DNA from: Longimicrobiales bacterium
Lineage (GTDB): Bacteria > Gemmatimonadota > Gemmatimonadetes > Longimicrobiales > Gaopeijiaceae
Length of the DNA stretch: 64,000 nt
Direction of reading: 5' to 3'
Assembly (NCBI GenBank): GCA_029245345.1
Contig: JAQWPM010000012.1
Location: 558,001-622,000 of the forward strand
In this document: positions 8,741 to 16,082 of the stretch, one piece after another
Layout: each line of letters begins with the position of its first letter
Numbering within the stretch: position 1 is the first letter of the stretch
Position numbers and translations under genes: made by a program
The notes under the pieces: model-generated
What the model saw: only the letters and a program-made list of their open reading frames with translations
Database searches by the model: none
What the model was told of the DNA's origin: nothing

Positions 8741-9448
8741 TCAGTTGGATCTTAGTCCCGGCGGCTCACGACTGAACGTGTCGAGGAACCAGCTCCGGTA
8801 TTCGTCCACCCTACTGGGGTTGGCGCGAGCCCATTCGGTACGCGCACGGGCAAACTCCGCCGGCCGCGCGGTGAAGATGAAGGCATCGAGATAGCCCGCC
8901 TCGTTCGCGTACATGAGTTCGTCGAGCGGGCCATACGGCTGAGTGTCGAACACGGTGCGCCCCAACACCCAGGCGTCGGCGGACCGCAGAAGAATGGCGC
9001 GTTCCAGGTCGTACTCCACCGCGGCTGGAGCCTCTGGCAGCCACTCTTCTTGGCGCCCCATGTCCACCATCAGGTGCAAGTGTGCATAGATCTCGTGGAC
9101 GAGGCGTGAGTCCACAGACCGGACATCGACCGGCGTACGTACCGTGTCGCCCTCGATCTCAAGCCGTTCCCAAAGGTAAACCTCACTCGTCGAGGGCTGA
9201 GTCTCAACTAGAAAGGAAGGGTCTTGAACAATGTTGTCTTGCTCGTCGATAACCCACTCGTTGACGACCTTCATCCGCTCGTGGTCGACACGCAGCCGGG
9301 CACCCGAGTGAATGATGATCGGGCGTGGCTGAGGTAACTCCGGCACGGCGACGGCGCAGGCAGCCAGAACTACCAGTCCCACCAACAGGGCGGCCCTGGT
9401 AAGCGAACATACAGCGCTACCGCTGACTTCTCTCGCATGTCGGATCAT
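8741..9448 (-). CDS. Lipoprotein of unknown function
   Basis: 235 residues with a clear lipoprotein signal: hydrophobic LLVGLVVLAAC, lipidated Cys about residue 31. The mature part has no motif I recognise; it contains several Trp/Tyr/Glu-rich helical segments (LVHEIYAHLHLMVDMG, EWLPEAPAAVEYDLERA, RSWFLDTFSREPP). No neighbour on the same strand is close, so it is probably a single-gene transcript. Confidence 0.7.
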   Translation of the reverse strand: MIRHAREVSGSAVCSLTRAALLVGLVVLAACAVAVPELPQPRPIIIHSGARLRVDHERMKVVNEWVIDEQDNIVQDPSFLVETQPSTSEVYLWERLEIEGDTVRTPVDVRSVDSRLVHEIYAHLHLMVDMGRQEEWLPEAPAAVEYDLERAILLRSADAWVLGRTVFDTQPYGPLDELMYANEAGYLDAFIFTARPAEFARARTEWARANPSRVDEYRSWFLDTFSREPPGLRSN

Positions 9449-9557
9449 CTACCTACTCTTCGCACGAATCGAAAACCTTGACACTCTTGAGTCGCAGATC
9501 GGAATTGGGGGTACTTCTCGTACGACGCAAGAGGTTGAAGGCAAGTCGAGCACAATT

Positions 9558-10118
9558 ATGGACGAAACTTACGGATTCCACGGCCCCCAAACGATGACTC
9601 CAGGCGAGTTGGGTGACAGTCTCGCTACGCTCGTTTGGGAGAGCTTCTCTGATTTCCTTTCCCGGGAAGACGTCGAAACGCCGCTCCCGGATGTGGACAC
9701 TCTATCTGACGTCGAAGACGCCGCATATGACACAGCGGCCGAAGAAGTGTTGATCTTTTTCATGTGGGCGCATACGAGGGGAGCGCAGCTTGCCTTTCTC
9801 GGGCGGGCTCCGGACCAGCGAATTCGGGCCGGACTCGATGCCCTCCACAAGGCGATTTTTGAGGACATGGTGCAGCACGGAACGCCGGCAGTCCAGCTAC
9901 CTCTGTTCGAGCAGCGCGTGAGCGCCCGGTACGCCGAGTACCACCAGGCCGCTGCAGAGTCCGACGGCCAACTTGGCAACGCGGTGTCGCGGCATTTGGA
10001 GGGAGTCGACCCGGACGAGATGAACGACGCCCTTTCGGACGCGATCCGCGAGCGTGCGGTCGCCGTCGCAAACCCGTTGAAGGACTTTCTCGAAGATGTG
10101 GAGCTGGTCGAGGCGTAA
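9558..10118 (+). CDS. Hypothetical cytoplasmic alpha-helical protein
   Basis: 186 residues, strongly acidic and probably all-helical, without signal peptide or membrane segment. Segments such as TAAEEVLIFFMWAHTRGAQL, LDALHKAIFEDMV and RYAEYHQAAAES give no family I can name. It converges with the phenylacetate cluster (27 bases between stops) and shares no obvious operon partner. Confidence 0.65.
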   Translation: MDETYGFHGPQTMTPGELGDSLATLVWESFSDFLSREDVETPLPDVDTLSDVEDAAYDTAAEEVLIFFMWAHTRGAQLAFLGRAPDQRIRAGLDALHKAIFEDMVQHGTPAVQLPLFEQRVSARYAEYHQAAAESDGQLGNAVSRHLEGVDPDEMNDALSDAIRERAVAVANPLKDFLEDVELVEA

Positions 10119-10144
10119 CCCGTCGTCCCGCGGTCAGGAGCGAC

Positions 10145-10384
10145 TCAACCCCGCCACTTCATAATCTCGAAAGGTGAGCCGCAAGGTCGGCACCAGTAGG
10201 CACTCACAGATGCGTGAGAACCGCAGGCGTTCATGATCTCCGTGTCATGGCCATCACAAAACGGACACTCTGGGTCGCGCGGCATGTTGTCCGGCATTTC
10301 ATGGTCACGTGCACTCGAGCCGGACGTCGCACGATCTGCGCCCGTCTTGGGATCGGTGCTGCGGAACGGGGGCTCGATAGACAC
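10145..10384 (-). CDS. Stand-alone zinc-ribbon domain of PaaD
   Basis: 79 residues. The C-terminal half carries CPFCDGHDTE followed by YWCRPCGSPFEIMKW, two CxxC pairs arranged like the C-terminal zinc ribbon of phenylacetate protein PaaD, where this ribbon normally follows a DUF59 domain in one chain. Here it is a separate gene, starting at a GTG that overlaps the TAG of paaC by one base (TAGTG), so it is translationally coupled to paaC. The first 35 residues are Asp/Arg-rich and probably disordered. Role inferred: maturation of the PaaABC oxygenase together with the DUF59 part encoded at 11419-11844. Confidence 0.75.
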   Translation of the reverse strand: MSIEPPFRSTDPKTGADRATSGSSARDHEMPDNMPRDPECPFCDGHDTEIMNACGSHASVSAYWCRPCGSPFEIMKWRG

Positions 10385-11172
10385 TACTCGACCAACAGCG
10401 CCCGATTACGGTCGCCACGAGCACGCTCGATCGAATCCTGGTCGGGACAGCCCGACCCACGGCCCCTCGAGTCGTCCCAATCAGCAGATGGTTCCGCTGC
10501 GTCGATATCGACACCCCCAGCGGCGAGTGTATCCCTCACAGCAGCTTTGAAATCGGCAACGAGGTCCACCGCCGTGGTCGTGACCCCGGCGTCCGCCAGG
10601 ATCTTCCCTGCGCTGTCCTCGGTACCGAGCCAAGCCAAAGCGACCGGCAGATGCGCCTCAGTGGCCGCTCGTAGAAGCGCCCTTGCTTCGTCGGAAGCCT
10701 CCGCGAGCCGGCCGTACCAGGCCTTGCCGAGACTGACGTGGAATTCCTCCTCAGAGAGCATCTTCGGCACGCGGTTCGCTGCGGGTTCGAACGTGCCCGT
10801 CGCGAATCCCCGAAGGGCCGCAGACAAGGCTCCGTCTGCGATGACCATCGCAGAGACCAAGGTGGCCCAATCTTCGGCAGGGGCGTCCAAGATGCCGAGA
10901 TTGCCATATTCCTCGGCTGCTCGGTCATGCTCCGCCACAACCGGATCGTCTCCCAATTGCTTGAGCATCGCGTAGAAGAGCCGGGCGTGACCCCATTCGT
11001 CCTGAGTCATGGACGACGTGGCGATACCCGTTTCTAGAGAGGGCGCGCCGAGGATCCAATCCGAGTAACGAATCCCCATCAGACGCTTGGAGTCTGCCAG
11101 TCGCAGAATCAGGCGCCTGAGGGCCCCCTTCTGCTCCTCATTCAGGGCCCCCACGTCGACAAAATCGCTCAT
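10384..11172 (-). CDS. paaC: Phenylacetyl-CoA epoxidase subunit PaaC
   Basis: 262 residues, ferritin-like helical bundle of the multicomponent oxygenase that converts phenylacetyl-CoA to the 1,2-epoxide. The start ATG at 11172 overlaps the TGA of paaB (ATGA); the frame continues upstream but inside paaB. In E. coli PaaC is the structural partner of catalytic PaaA and has lost its metal ligands. Here Glu59xxHis62 (in TQDEWGHAR), Asp113 and Glu142xxHis145 (in EEEFHVS) remain, while the position matching PaaA Glu44 is basic (Lys29/Arg30). The C-terminal 30 residues are Asp/Arg-rich. Confidence 0.88.
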   Translation of the reverse strand: MSDFVDVGALNEEQKGALRRLILRLADSKRLMGIRYSDWILGAPSLETGIATSSMTQDEWGHARLFYAMLKQLGDDPVVAEHDRAAEEYGNLGILDAPAEDWATLVSAMVIADGALSAALRGFATGTFEPAANRVPKMLSEEEFHVSLGKAWYGRLAEASDEARALLRAATEAHLPVALAWLGTEDSAGKILADAGVTTTAVDLVADFKAAVRDTLAAGGVDIDAAEPSADWDDSRGRGSGCPDQDSIERARGDRNRALLVE

Positions 11173-11387
11173 GTGACCCCTCCTTGGGAAAAAATCCCAT
11201 CGGTCCTGTTCACCGGAATCACATCCGTTCGTCGCACGACACACATCTCAAACCAGTTCTCTTCCGAGTACGTGGCCCACGCATAGACCTTGGCAGTCTC
11301 GTCGTCGAGGGCGTCGATGTAACCGATGTGTGACAGTTGGTCCCCGCGGTTCTTCCGGGCGAAGACGTCGTAGACAATCTCCAACAT
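11169..11387 (-). CDS. paaB: Phenylacetyl-CoA epoxidase subunit PaaB
   Basis: 72 residues, slightly shorter than the usual 90 or so. The patterns YDVFARKNRGDQLSHIGYID and YAWATYSEENWFEMCVVRR match the PaaB family, the small linker that joins PaaAC heterodimers. Its stop overlaps the paaC start by four bases. It lies 31 bases after the DUF59 gene, all in one operon. Confidence 0.85.
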   Translation of the reverse strand: MLEIVYDVFARKNRGDQLSHIGYIDALDDETAKVYAWATYSEENWFEMCVVRRTDVIPVNRTDGIFSQGGVT

Positions 11388-11418
11388 GATCTCTCTTCTC
11401 TGAATCGGCCCGAGCGCC

Positions 11419-11844
11419 TTAGGCGCCGACCCCGTAGCTCTTGAGTTTACGACGCCCTTCTTCCGTAATCATTTGATTGGTCCACGACGGACTCCAGACT
11501 TCTTCAATCTCCACCGTATCGATCCACGCCTCGATCTCGAGTCGGTCCATGATGTCTTCACGAATGAACTCCATGCAGGGGCATGCCGTCGCGGTGAACG
11601 TGATCGTAATACGCGCGACTCCAGCTTCGAGATCGACCCCATAGATCAGGCCTAGCTCTACGAGGCTGATCGGAATCTCGGGATCCAGCACCTCGTTCAG
11701 TGCGTCCCAAGTAGCTGCCAGCGGATCCGCAGGTGCTTCGGTGAGTGGCCCAGTCCATACGTCACGCCCACCACTCTTGTGTGAGGTGACCGCGAAAGGC
11801 AGACCCGCGTCTAACCGGGGACTGATGGGGAGTACTACCGTCAC
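11419..11844 (-). CDS. paaD: PaaD N-terminal DUF59 (MIP18-like) protein without zinc ribbon
   Basis: 141 residues. After about 40 variable residues comes a DUF59/MIP18 domain: LNEVLDPEIPISLVELGLIY, then TACPCMEFIREDI with the conserved Cys motif, and VWSPSWTNQMITEEGRRKL. PaaD is required for the PaaABC oxygenase, probably in metal-centre assembly. In the usual PaaD a CxxC zinc ribbon follows; here the chain stops at GVGA and the ribbon is encoded separately at 10145-10384. The ATG overlaps the paaA stop (ATGA). Confidence 0.82.
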   Translation of the reverse strand: MTVVLPISPRLDAGLPFAVTSHKSGGRDVWTGPLTEAPADPLAATWDALNEVLDPEIPISLVELGLIYGVDLEAGVARITITFTATACPCMEFIREDIMDRLEIEAWIDTVEIEEVWSPSWTNQMITEEGRRKLKSYGVGA

Positions 11845-12794
11845 GCGACAGATTTCCCATTCAGCAACCGCTTCACGTCACCGCGTGAACGCTGCACTGA
11901 TTCGACATAAATCTCGTTCATTGGTCCACGTCCCTTCCACCGTTTGAAGACGGTGTCCCAACTGATCTCGCCTTCCTCGAACATCCACCGCTTTTCTTCC
12001 TCGTTGTACTGACACGGGAACGGATAGTCGAGCACGTATTCACCCTTTTCCTCGTCCCAATGAGCAGGCGCGTCGAGACCGAGTTGCTCGCACAGGGGAA
12101 CGGTGGAAGCCATCCACACCTGCCGAAGCTGATCGTTGGTCAGGCCCTTGAGCTTGTAGTCGAGCTGACCCGAATGCCGCTTCATGTCGTCAGGAAGCCC
12201 GAACCACTCGATGGTCATTGGGAACATCCAATCGACACAGCGCTGTACCATCTCCTTCGCCTCGCCGCCCGCCTTCGAAAGACGTCTCATCCACACTTCG
12301 CCGTGGCGCAGGTGGAACGTCTCCTCCATCCCGATTTTCACCAGGGCTCTCTTGAGCGGCCCGTAGGAGGTGTTCTCATGAACGTCTGTCAGGAGCGTGA
12401 TACCCGCACGGTCGAAGAAACCGGTCGCGACAACGAGTTCTGCCCAATTGTCCAACGGCTGATCGAAGCCATAAGGGTGCTTGAATTCGTGAGGCTGCCG
12501 CCCGTAGACCAAGTGTTCTTTGGACTCCCCGATGTCCTCGAGCAAGCGGTACGCGATGTTCGCGTGCGCTAGTTCGTCTTGGATGATCGCATGGGCGCTG
12601 ACCTGAGTGTTGGTAGACGGCGCATACCGTGCCGCCATCCAATACGCCGGGGCGCTCATGAGCTCAGTGTCGGCCTGGACGGTGAGTTGAACTCGGAGTG
12701 CCTTGCGGTACCCCTCGGTCATTTCGTCCACAGACTCGACGATGTAACCGTCCTGGACCTTCGCGATCAGTTCTTCTTCGGTGAACTGCGACAT
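11841..12794 (-). CDS. paaA: Phenylacetyl-CoA epoxidase catalytic subunit PaaA
   Basis: 317 residues, full length for the catalytic diiron subunit. The ligands are visible: Glu44 (in ADTELMSAP), Glu74xxHis77 (QDELAHAN), Asp128 (GFFDRAG) and Glu158xxHis161 (MEETFHLRHGE). The C-terminal part keeps the PaaA pattern YPFPCQYNEEEKRWMFEEGE. It is the first paa gene of the transcript, 119 bases after the SufT-like gene, and overlaps the paaD start. An AGGGG site precedes the ATG. Confidence 0.93.
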   Translation of the reverse strand: MSQFTEEELIAKVQDGYIVESVDEMTEGYRKALRVQLTVQADTELMSAPAYWMAARYAPSTNTQVSAHAIIQDELAHANIAYRLLEDIGESKEHLVYGRQPHEFKHPYGFDQPLDNWAELVVATGFFDRAGITLLTDVHENTSYGPLKRALVKIGMEETFHLRHGEVWMRRLSKAGGEAKEMVQRCVDWMFPMTIEWFGLPDDMKRHSGQLDYKLKGLTNDQLRQVWMASTVPLCEQLGLDAPAHWDEEKGEYVLDYPFPCQYNEEEKRWMFEEGEISWDTVFKRWKGRGPMNEIYVESVQRSRGDVKRLLNGKSVA

Positions 12795-12913
12795 ACTGCC
12801 CCTAGCTTTATGACACTTCCATTCCGGTCAACGACGGAGTGTGATAAGTCTATGAGACTGGGCTGCGCCGGCAAGACGCCGCCAACACGAGTTACCAATC
12901 CCAACCGCTCACT

Positions 12914-13213
12914 TCAGAGCCCGAGCGACGCCCGGATGAGTGGATTGATACGGTCCGGGGTCCAAACAGGTTCGAACGTGAGCTCGACCTCTGCCTCATC
13001 GACACCCTCCACCGCTTGGATCGTTGTCTTTACATCCTCAACGATCTGTCCAGCGACGGGACAAAACGGCGACGTCAAAGAGATGGTCGCCTTCACGTTC
13101 GCGTCTGTGATGTCGATGTCGTAGATGAGCCCGAGCACGACGAGATCCAAACCCAACTCCGGATCCATCACCTGCTTGAGAGCAGTACGGATGTCCTTTT
13201 CCGTAACTGACAT
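12914..13213 (-). CDS. SufT-like MIP18/DUF59 iron-sulfur assembly protein
   Basis: 99 residues, a single DUF59 domain: ALKQVMDPELGLDLVVLGLI, then TSPFCPVAGQIVEDV with the conserved Cys, and ELTFEPVWTPDRINP. Such proteins (SufT, MIP18) help mature iron-sulfur or other metal proteins. It starts with a good AGGA site. Same strand and orientation as paaA suggest a common role in oxygenase maturation, but the gap of 119 bases leaves room for a separate promoter; a general Suf role is equally possible. Confidence 0.8.
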   Translation of the reverse strand: MSVTEKDIRTALKQVMDPELGLDLVVLGLIYDIDITDANVKATISLTSPFCPVAGQIVEDVKTTIQAVEGVDEAEVELTFEPVWTPDRINPLIRASLGL

Positions 13214-13260
13214 GGCGCTTTCCTGGTTAGTCGTAGAAGAGCGCCCGCCCGAGCGGCGCC

Positions 13261-14439
13261 CTAGTGCTTTCGAACGAAAAGAACTGAAGTCTCGGTACGG
13301 TTGTCGCCTTGCGCCTTACGAATCGCCTTGTGGAGAGATGACACCATCTCACCGGAGGGTTTTCCATGAAGTTGCGCCAACAGATCAGCAGCCCCTAGAA
13401 AAAGCCCTTGAGATCCATGCGACAGCACGAACGCCGTGTCACCGCCGTTCAAAGCGAAGCTCTGCACGTTGTATTTGAAGCCGCCCATCATTCCGAGCGG
13501 AGGCCCTTGGGCACCGAATTGCTCGAAAGTGCCGTCGCGCCGGATGATGCCGCCTGGCACCTTCCCCGCACTGCCCCACTCAAGCCCTTCTTCGCCCACC
13601 GCCAGAACCCCCATCTGGACGAATTGGTCCAGGCCATCGATGCTCGCCTTCGAAAGAGCCTCGTTTGCGTGACGGAGTAAGTCGGCCACGGACGTGGACG
13701 TGGACGCCACGGCCCGAATCACGGCCCTTGCCGTACCTAGATGATACGCCGCTGGGAATCCGTCCTGAGCAACGTCAATGCTGATCACTGCCTTTCGACC
13801 ATCCGGCAAGTCGACCCAATCCCAAACCGAACCACCTCGGCCTTGATCTTCGGTCGTCGTGCCGGCGGCGATGTCGTGGCCCGCGAGCTTGGGCGCCGTT
13901 CTCGGCAACAAGCCTGCCTGCATAACCCGGCTGATCGCATGAGCGTCCGTGCGGGCGCTCGACGTTTTTTCCTGGGCCTTTTCCTTACTCGCGAAGCGAA
14001 TGCCTAGCGCGCGCAAGGCCTTGGAAAGCACCTGCATCATGCGGAGCGGCAAAGAGTCCCCGCCCAAGAGGGCCTGGAAGGCATCGCGCGATACCGTTAC
14101 TAACTGCGTGGTCTCAGAGGCTTTGGCGGTGGCCGAACGCGGCGCGTCATTGAGCAGGGCCATTTCGCCAAAACCCTCGCCCTTTCGGCGGACAGCGAGC
14201 CTCTCTTGTGATCCATCGGCGCGGGTCTTCGAAATTTCAATGGCGCCCTGGAACACGATATAAAACGCCTCTCCTGGCGCGCCTTCTTCAAAAAGCGACT
14301 CGCCTGCTCCGATGGTCTCACCGCCCACGATCGCAGCGATTCCACGTAGGTCATCGTCGGGGAGGCCTCTGAAGAGATCGACCTGTTGAACTAGATCCAG
14401 GACCTCTTCGGTCGACCATCCGTGAGCGTTTTCAGACAC
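13261..14439 (-). CDS. Cyclic-nucleotide-binding protein fused to a degenerate SpoIIE/PP2C-like domain
   Basis: About 392 residues from GTG 14439, which has AAAGG six bases upstream; the frame stays open to 15081 but that extension is not protein-like. Residues about 12-135 are a cNMP-binding domain with FGEMALLNDAPRSATAKA, keeping the Glu and Arg that bind the cyclic phosphate. A Lys/Ala-rich linker leads to a SpoIIE-like domain (about 165-390). There the usual metal motifs are altered: GGDYYD becomes GGSVWD, TDG becomes SHG, and the C-terminal DDxT becomes ETS. It may be an inactive phosphatase used as a sensor. It faces the adenylate-cyclase operon at 15172. Confidence 0.82.
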   Translation of the reverse strand: MSENAHGWSTEEVLDLVQQVDLFRGLPDDDLRGIAAIVGGETIGAGESLFEEGAPGEAFYIVFQGAIEISKTRADGSQERLAVRRKGEGFGEMALLNDAPRSATAKASETTQLVTVSRDAFQALLGGDSLPLRMMQVLSKALRALGIRFASKEKAQEKTSSARTDAHAISRVMQAGLLPRTAPKLAGHDIAAGTTTEDQGRGGSVWDWVDLPDGRKAVISIDVAQDGFPAAYHLGTARAVIRAVASTSTSVADLLRHANEALSKASIDGLDQFVQMGVLAVGEEGLEWGSAGKVPGGIIRRDGTFEQFGAQGPPLGMMGGFKYNVQSFALNGGDTAFVLSHGSQGLFLGAADLLAQLHGKPSGEMVSSLHKAIRKAQGDNRTETSVLFVRKH

Positions 14440-14721
14440 GACTCGCCTTTGGGGGCTATTGGAAGGCAATTTCGTTGGTTCGTTGCTTGAAGGCGGTCCA
14501 ATATAGGAGATGGAGAAGAGCGGTGGAAAGGGCACGGGAAGGCCGCGCATCACAGCTTCTCGCGGGCGACGCGCCTGAGTGGGCAGATTGGGATCAGTGG
14601 TCGCAGTTGGACCTTCCCCTGCATCGTCTTCCTCCAAGTCTTCAGCCCCGCCGCTGGCCTGAAGCTGTCCCGAACACTGCGCCGTGCCGCACCATCGGTC
14701 CGAGCGCCGGAGTAAGTGATC

Positions 14722-15045
14722 ATGTGGTACTTCGACACCCGTGCCGCTCGGATCTTCGTGCCCGTGGCCCTGGCAATGGTGGTTGTCGTTACGAGTTGCA
14801 TGGACGGCCCTGCGGCACCGGACGAATTGGCGAACCCTACGTTTGGGCCGGCGTTGGCGTTCGTACCGATGTTCAGCCTGGTGGGCCCCAGGCGGGTACG
14901 CTCGTGCGGAGCCAAGAGCAGCAAGCCGCCTTGGGGGAGGCATTCGACCTGGCAAACCGCTTCCGGTTCGTCGTGCTTCGACGAACGAGACCGTGATCGT
15001 CAGGATCGTGGCCTGCCCGAAAGCCTGCCGGCGTTGAACCGCGCA
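14722..15045 (+). pseudogene. Frameshifted remnant of a small lipoprotein gene
   Basis: A frame starting MWYFDTRAARIFVP has a lipoprotein signal (VVVVTSC) and continues DELANPTFGPALAFVPMFS. Coding character then moves to a second frame (QAGTLVRSQEQQAALGEAFD followed by LANRFRFVVLR) at about 14890, and to a third (STNETVIVRIVACPKACRR, stop near 15037) at about 14980. Two single-base shifts and an early stop indicate a decayed gene. The product family is unknown. It lies between the cNMP/SpoIIE-like gene and the MBL operon. Confidence 0.5.
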
Positions 15046-15171
15046 AGGCTGATCTGCTTCGGCCGGCTCTCTCTTCCGCAAGAATCCTCGCTATCTGCAA
15101 CGAACATCGTGTAAATTGAAAATGCGGCGCGGGTTTGCCCGCGTATCCGAAACACAGGGAGACAAGGACCT

Positions 15172-16080
15172 TTGACCCTCCAACCCGAGGCGGCGCCTTC
15201 GGCTGAGCTAGCCGAAGGCTCAGACGACGCAGTCATCGCACGGTGCTGGGGCACCCGTGGCTCGATCCCGAGCCCGGGGCCAGACACCGCCCGATACGGC
15301 GGCAACACGACTTCGTTCGAGGTCAGGTCCGGGGATACCCGCCTGATTTTCGACGCCGGGTCGGGGCTTCGTCTATTGGGATTGGAGTTGGTCAAAGACC
15401 CAGGGACGCTGTATCACATATTCCTGACGCACTTCCACTGGGATCATATCCAGGGCTTCCCGTTCTTCTTGCCGCTGTATCACCCGGAGATAGAGCTCAA
15501 GATCACGGGCCCCAAGCAGAACAACATCGATGTGCGAAGCCTCTTCGCAGGCCAGATGGGACCGATCTATTTCCCGGTCCCCTTCAGGGTGGTCGCTGCG
15601 ACGATGTCCTTCGCGCATTTGAATGAAGGTGAACTCCAGGTCGGCAGTGCCACGCTCAAGACCATGCGAGTCAAGCACCCCTCGTATGTAATCGGGTACC
15701 GGATCGAAGTGGGCAGCAAAGTCATCTGCTTCATCCCTGACAACGAAATCGAAGGCGACATATATGAAGTGGACGACGGCTGGTACGATCGGCTCGTTGA
15801 GTTTGTCCGGGACGCGGATCTATTGATCCATGACTCGATGTATACAGATGAGGAGTACCCGACTCGGAAAGGGTGGGGTCACTCGACCTTCAGCCAGTCG
15901 TTGAAGCTGGCCGAGGACGGAGGAGTCAAGAAACTCCTCTTTTTTCATCACGATCCCACGCGCTCGGATGACGAGCTCGACGAGATCGTGACCCGCGTCC
16001 GCGAAGATGCTCTCGCAAGGGGGAGTGCCGTTGAGATGGAAGCGGCCGCGGAAGGAATCGATATCAAGCTGGAGAAATAG
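15172..16080 (+). CDS. MBL-fold metallo-hydrolase
   Basis: 302 residues from a TTG start preceded by GGGAGACAAGGA. The fold begins with GTRGSIPSPG and TARYGGNTTSFEV and has the metal motif THFHWDHIQG (His87, His89, Asp91, His92), placing it with RNase Z/PhnP-like and signal-associated MBL hydrolases. The substrate is unknown; relatives with this opening often sit beside cyclic-nucleotide genes, so a phosphodiesterase role is plausible but inferred. It is the first gene of a five-gene operon, 2 bases before the caspase gene. Confidence 0.85.
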   Translation: MTLQPEAAPSAELAEGSDDAVIARCWGTRGSIPSPGPDTARYGGNTTSFEVRSGDTRLIFDAGSGLRLLGLELVKDPGTLYHIFLTHFHWDHIQGFPFFLPLYHPEIELKITGPKQNNIDVRSLFAGQMGPIYFPVPFRVVAATMSFAHLNEGELQVGSATLKTMRVKHPSYVIGYRIEVGSKVICFIPDNEIEGDIYEVDDGWYDRLVEFVRDADLLIHDSMYTDEEYPTRKGWGHSTFSQSLKLAEDGGVKKLLFFHHDPTRSDDELDEIVTRVREDALARGSAVEMEAAAEGIDIKLEK

Positions 16081-16082
16081 AC

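Noticed and set aside
9478-9483. TTGACA hexamer upstream of the gene at 9558
   Set aside because: No acceptable -10 hexamer at 16-18 bases, so I do not call a promoter.
14440-15081. Long in-frame extension of the cNMP/SpoIIE-like gene to 15081
   Set aside because: The extra 214 residues are Arg/Pro-rich without domain character, overlap a plus-strand lipoprotein remnant, and GTG 14439 has a well placed ribosome site directly before the conserved domain.
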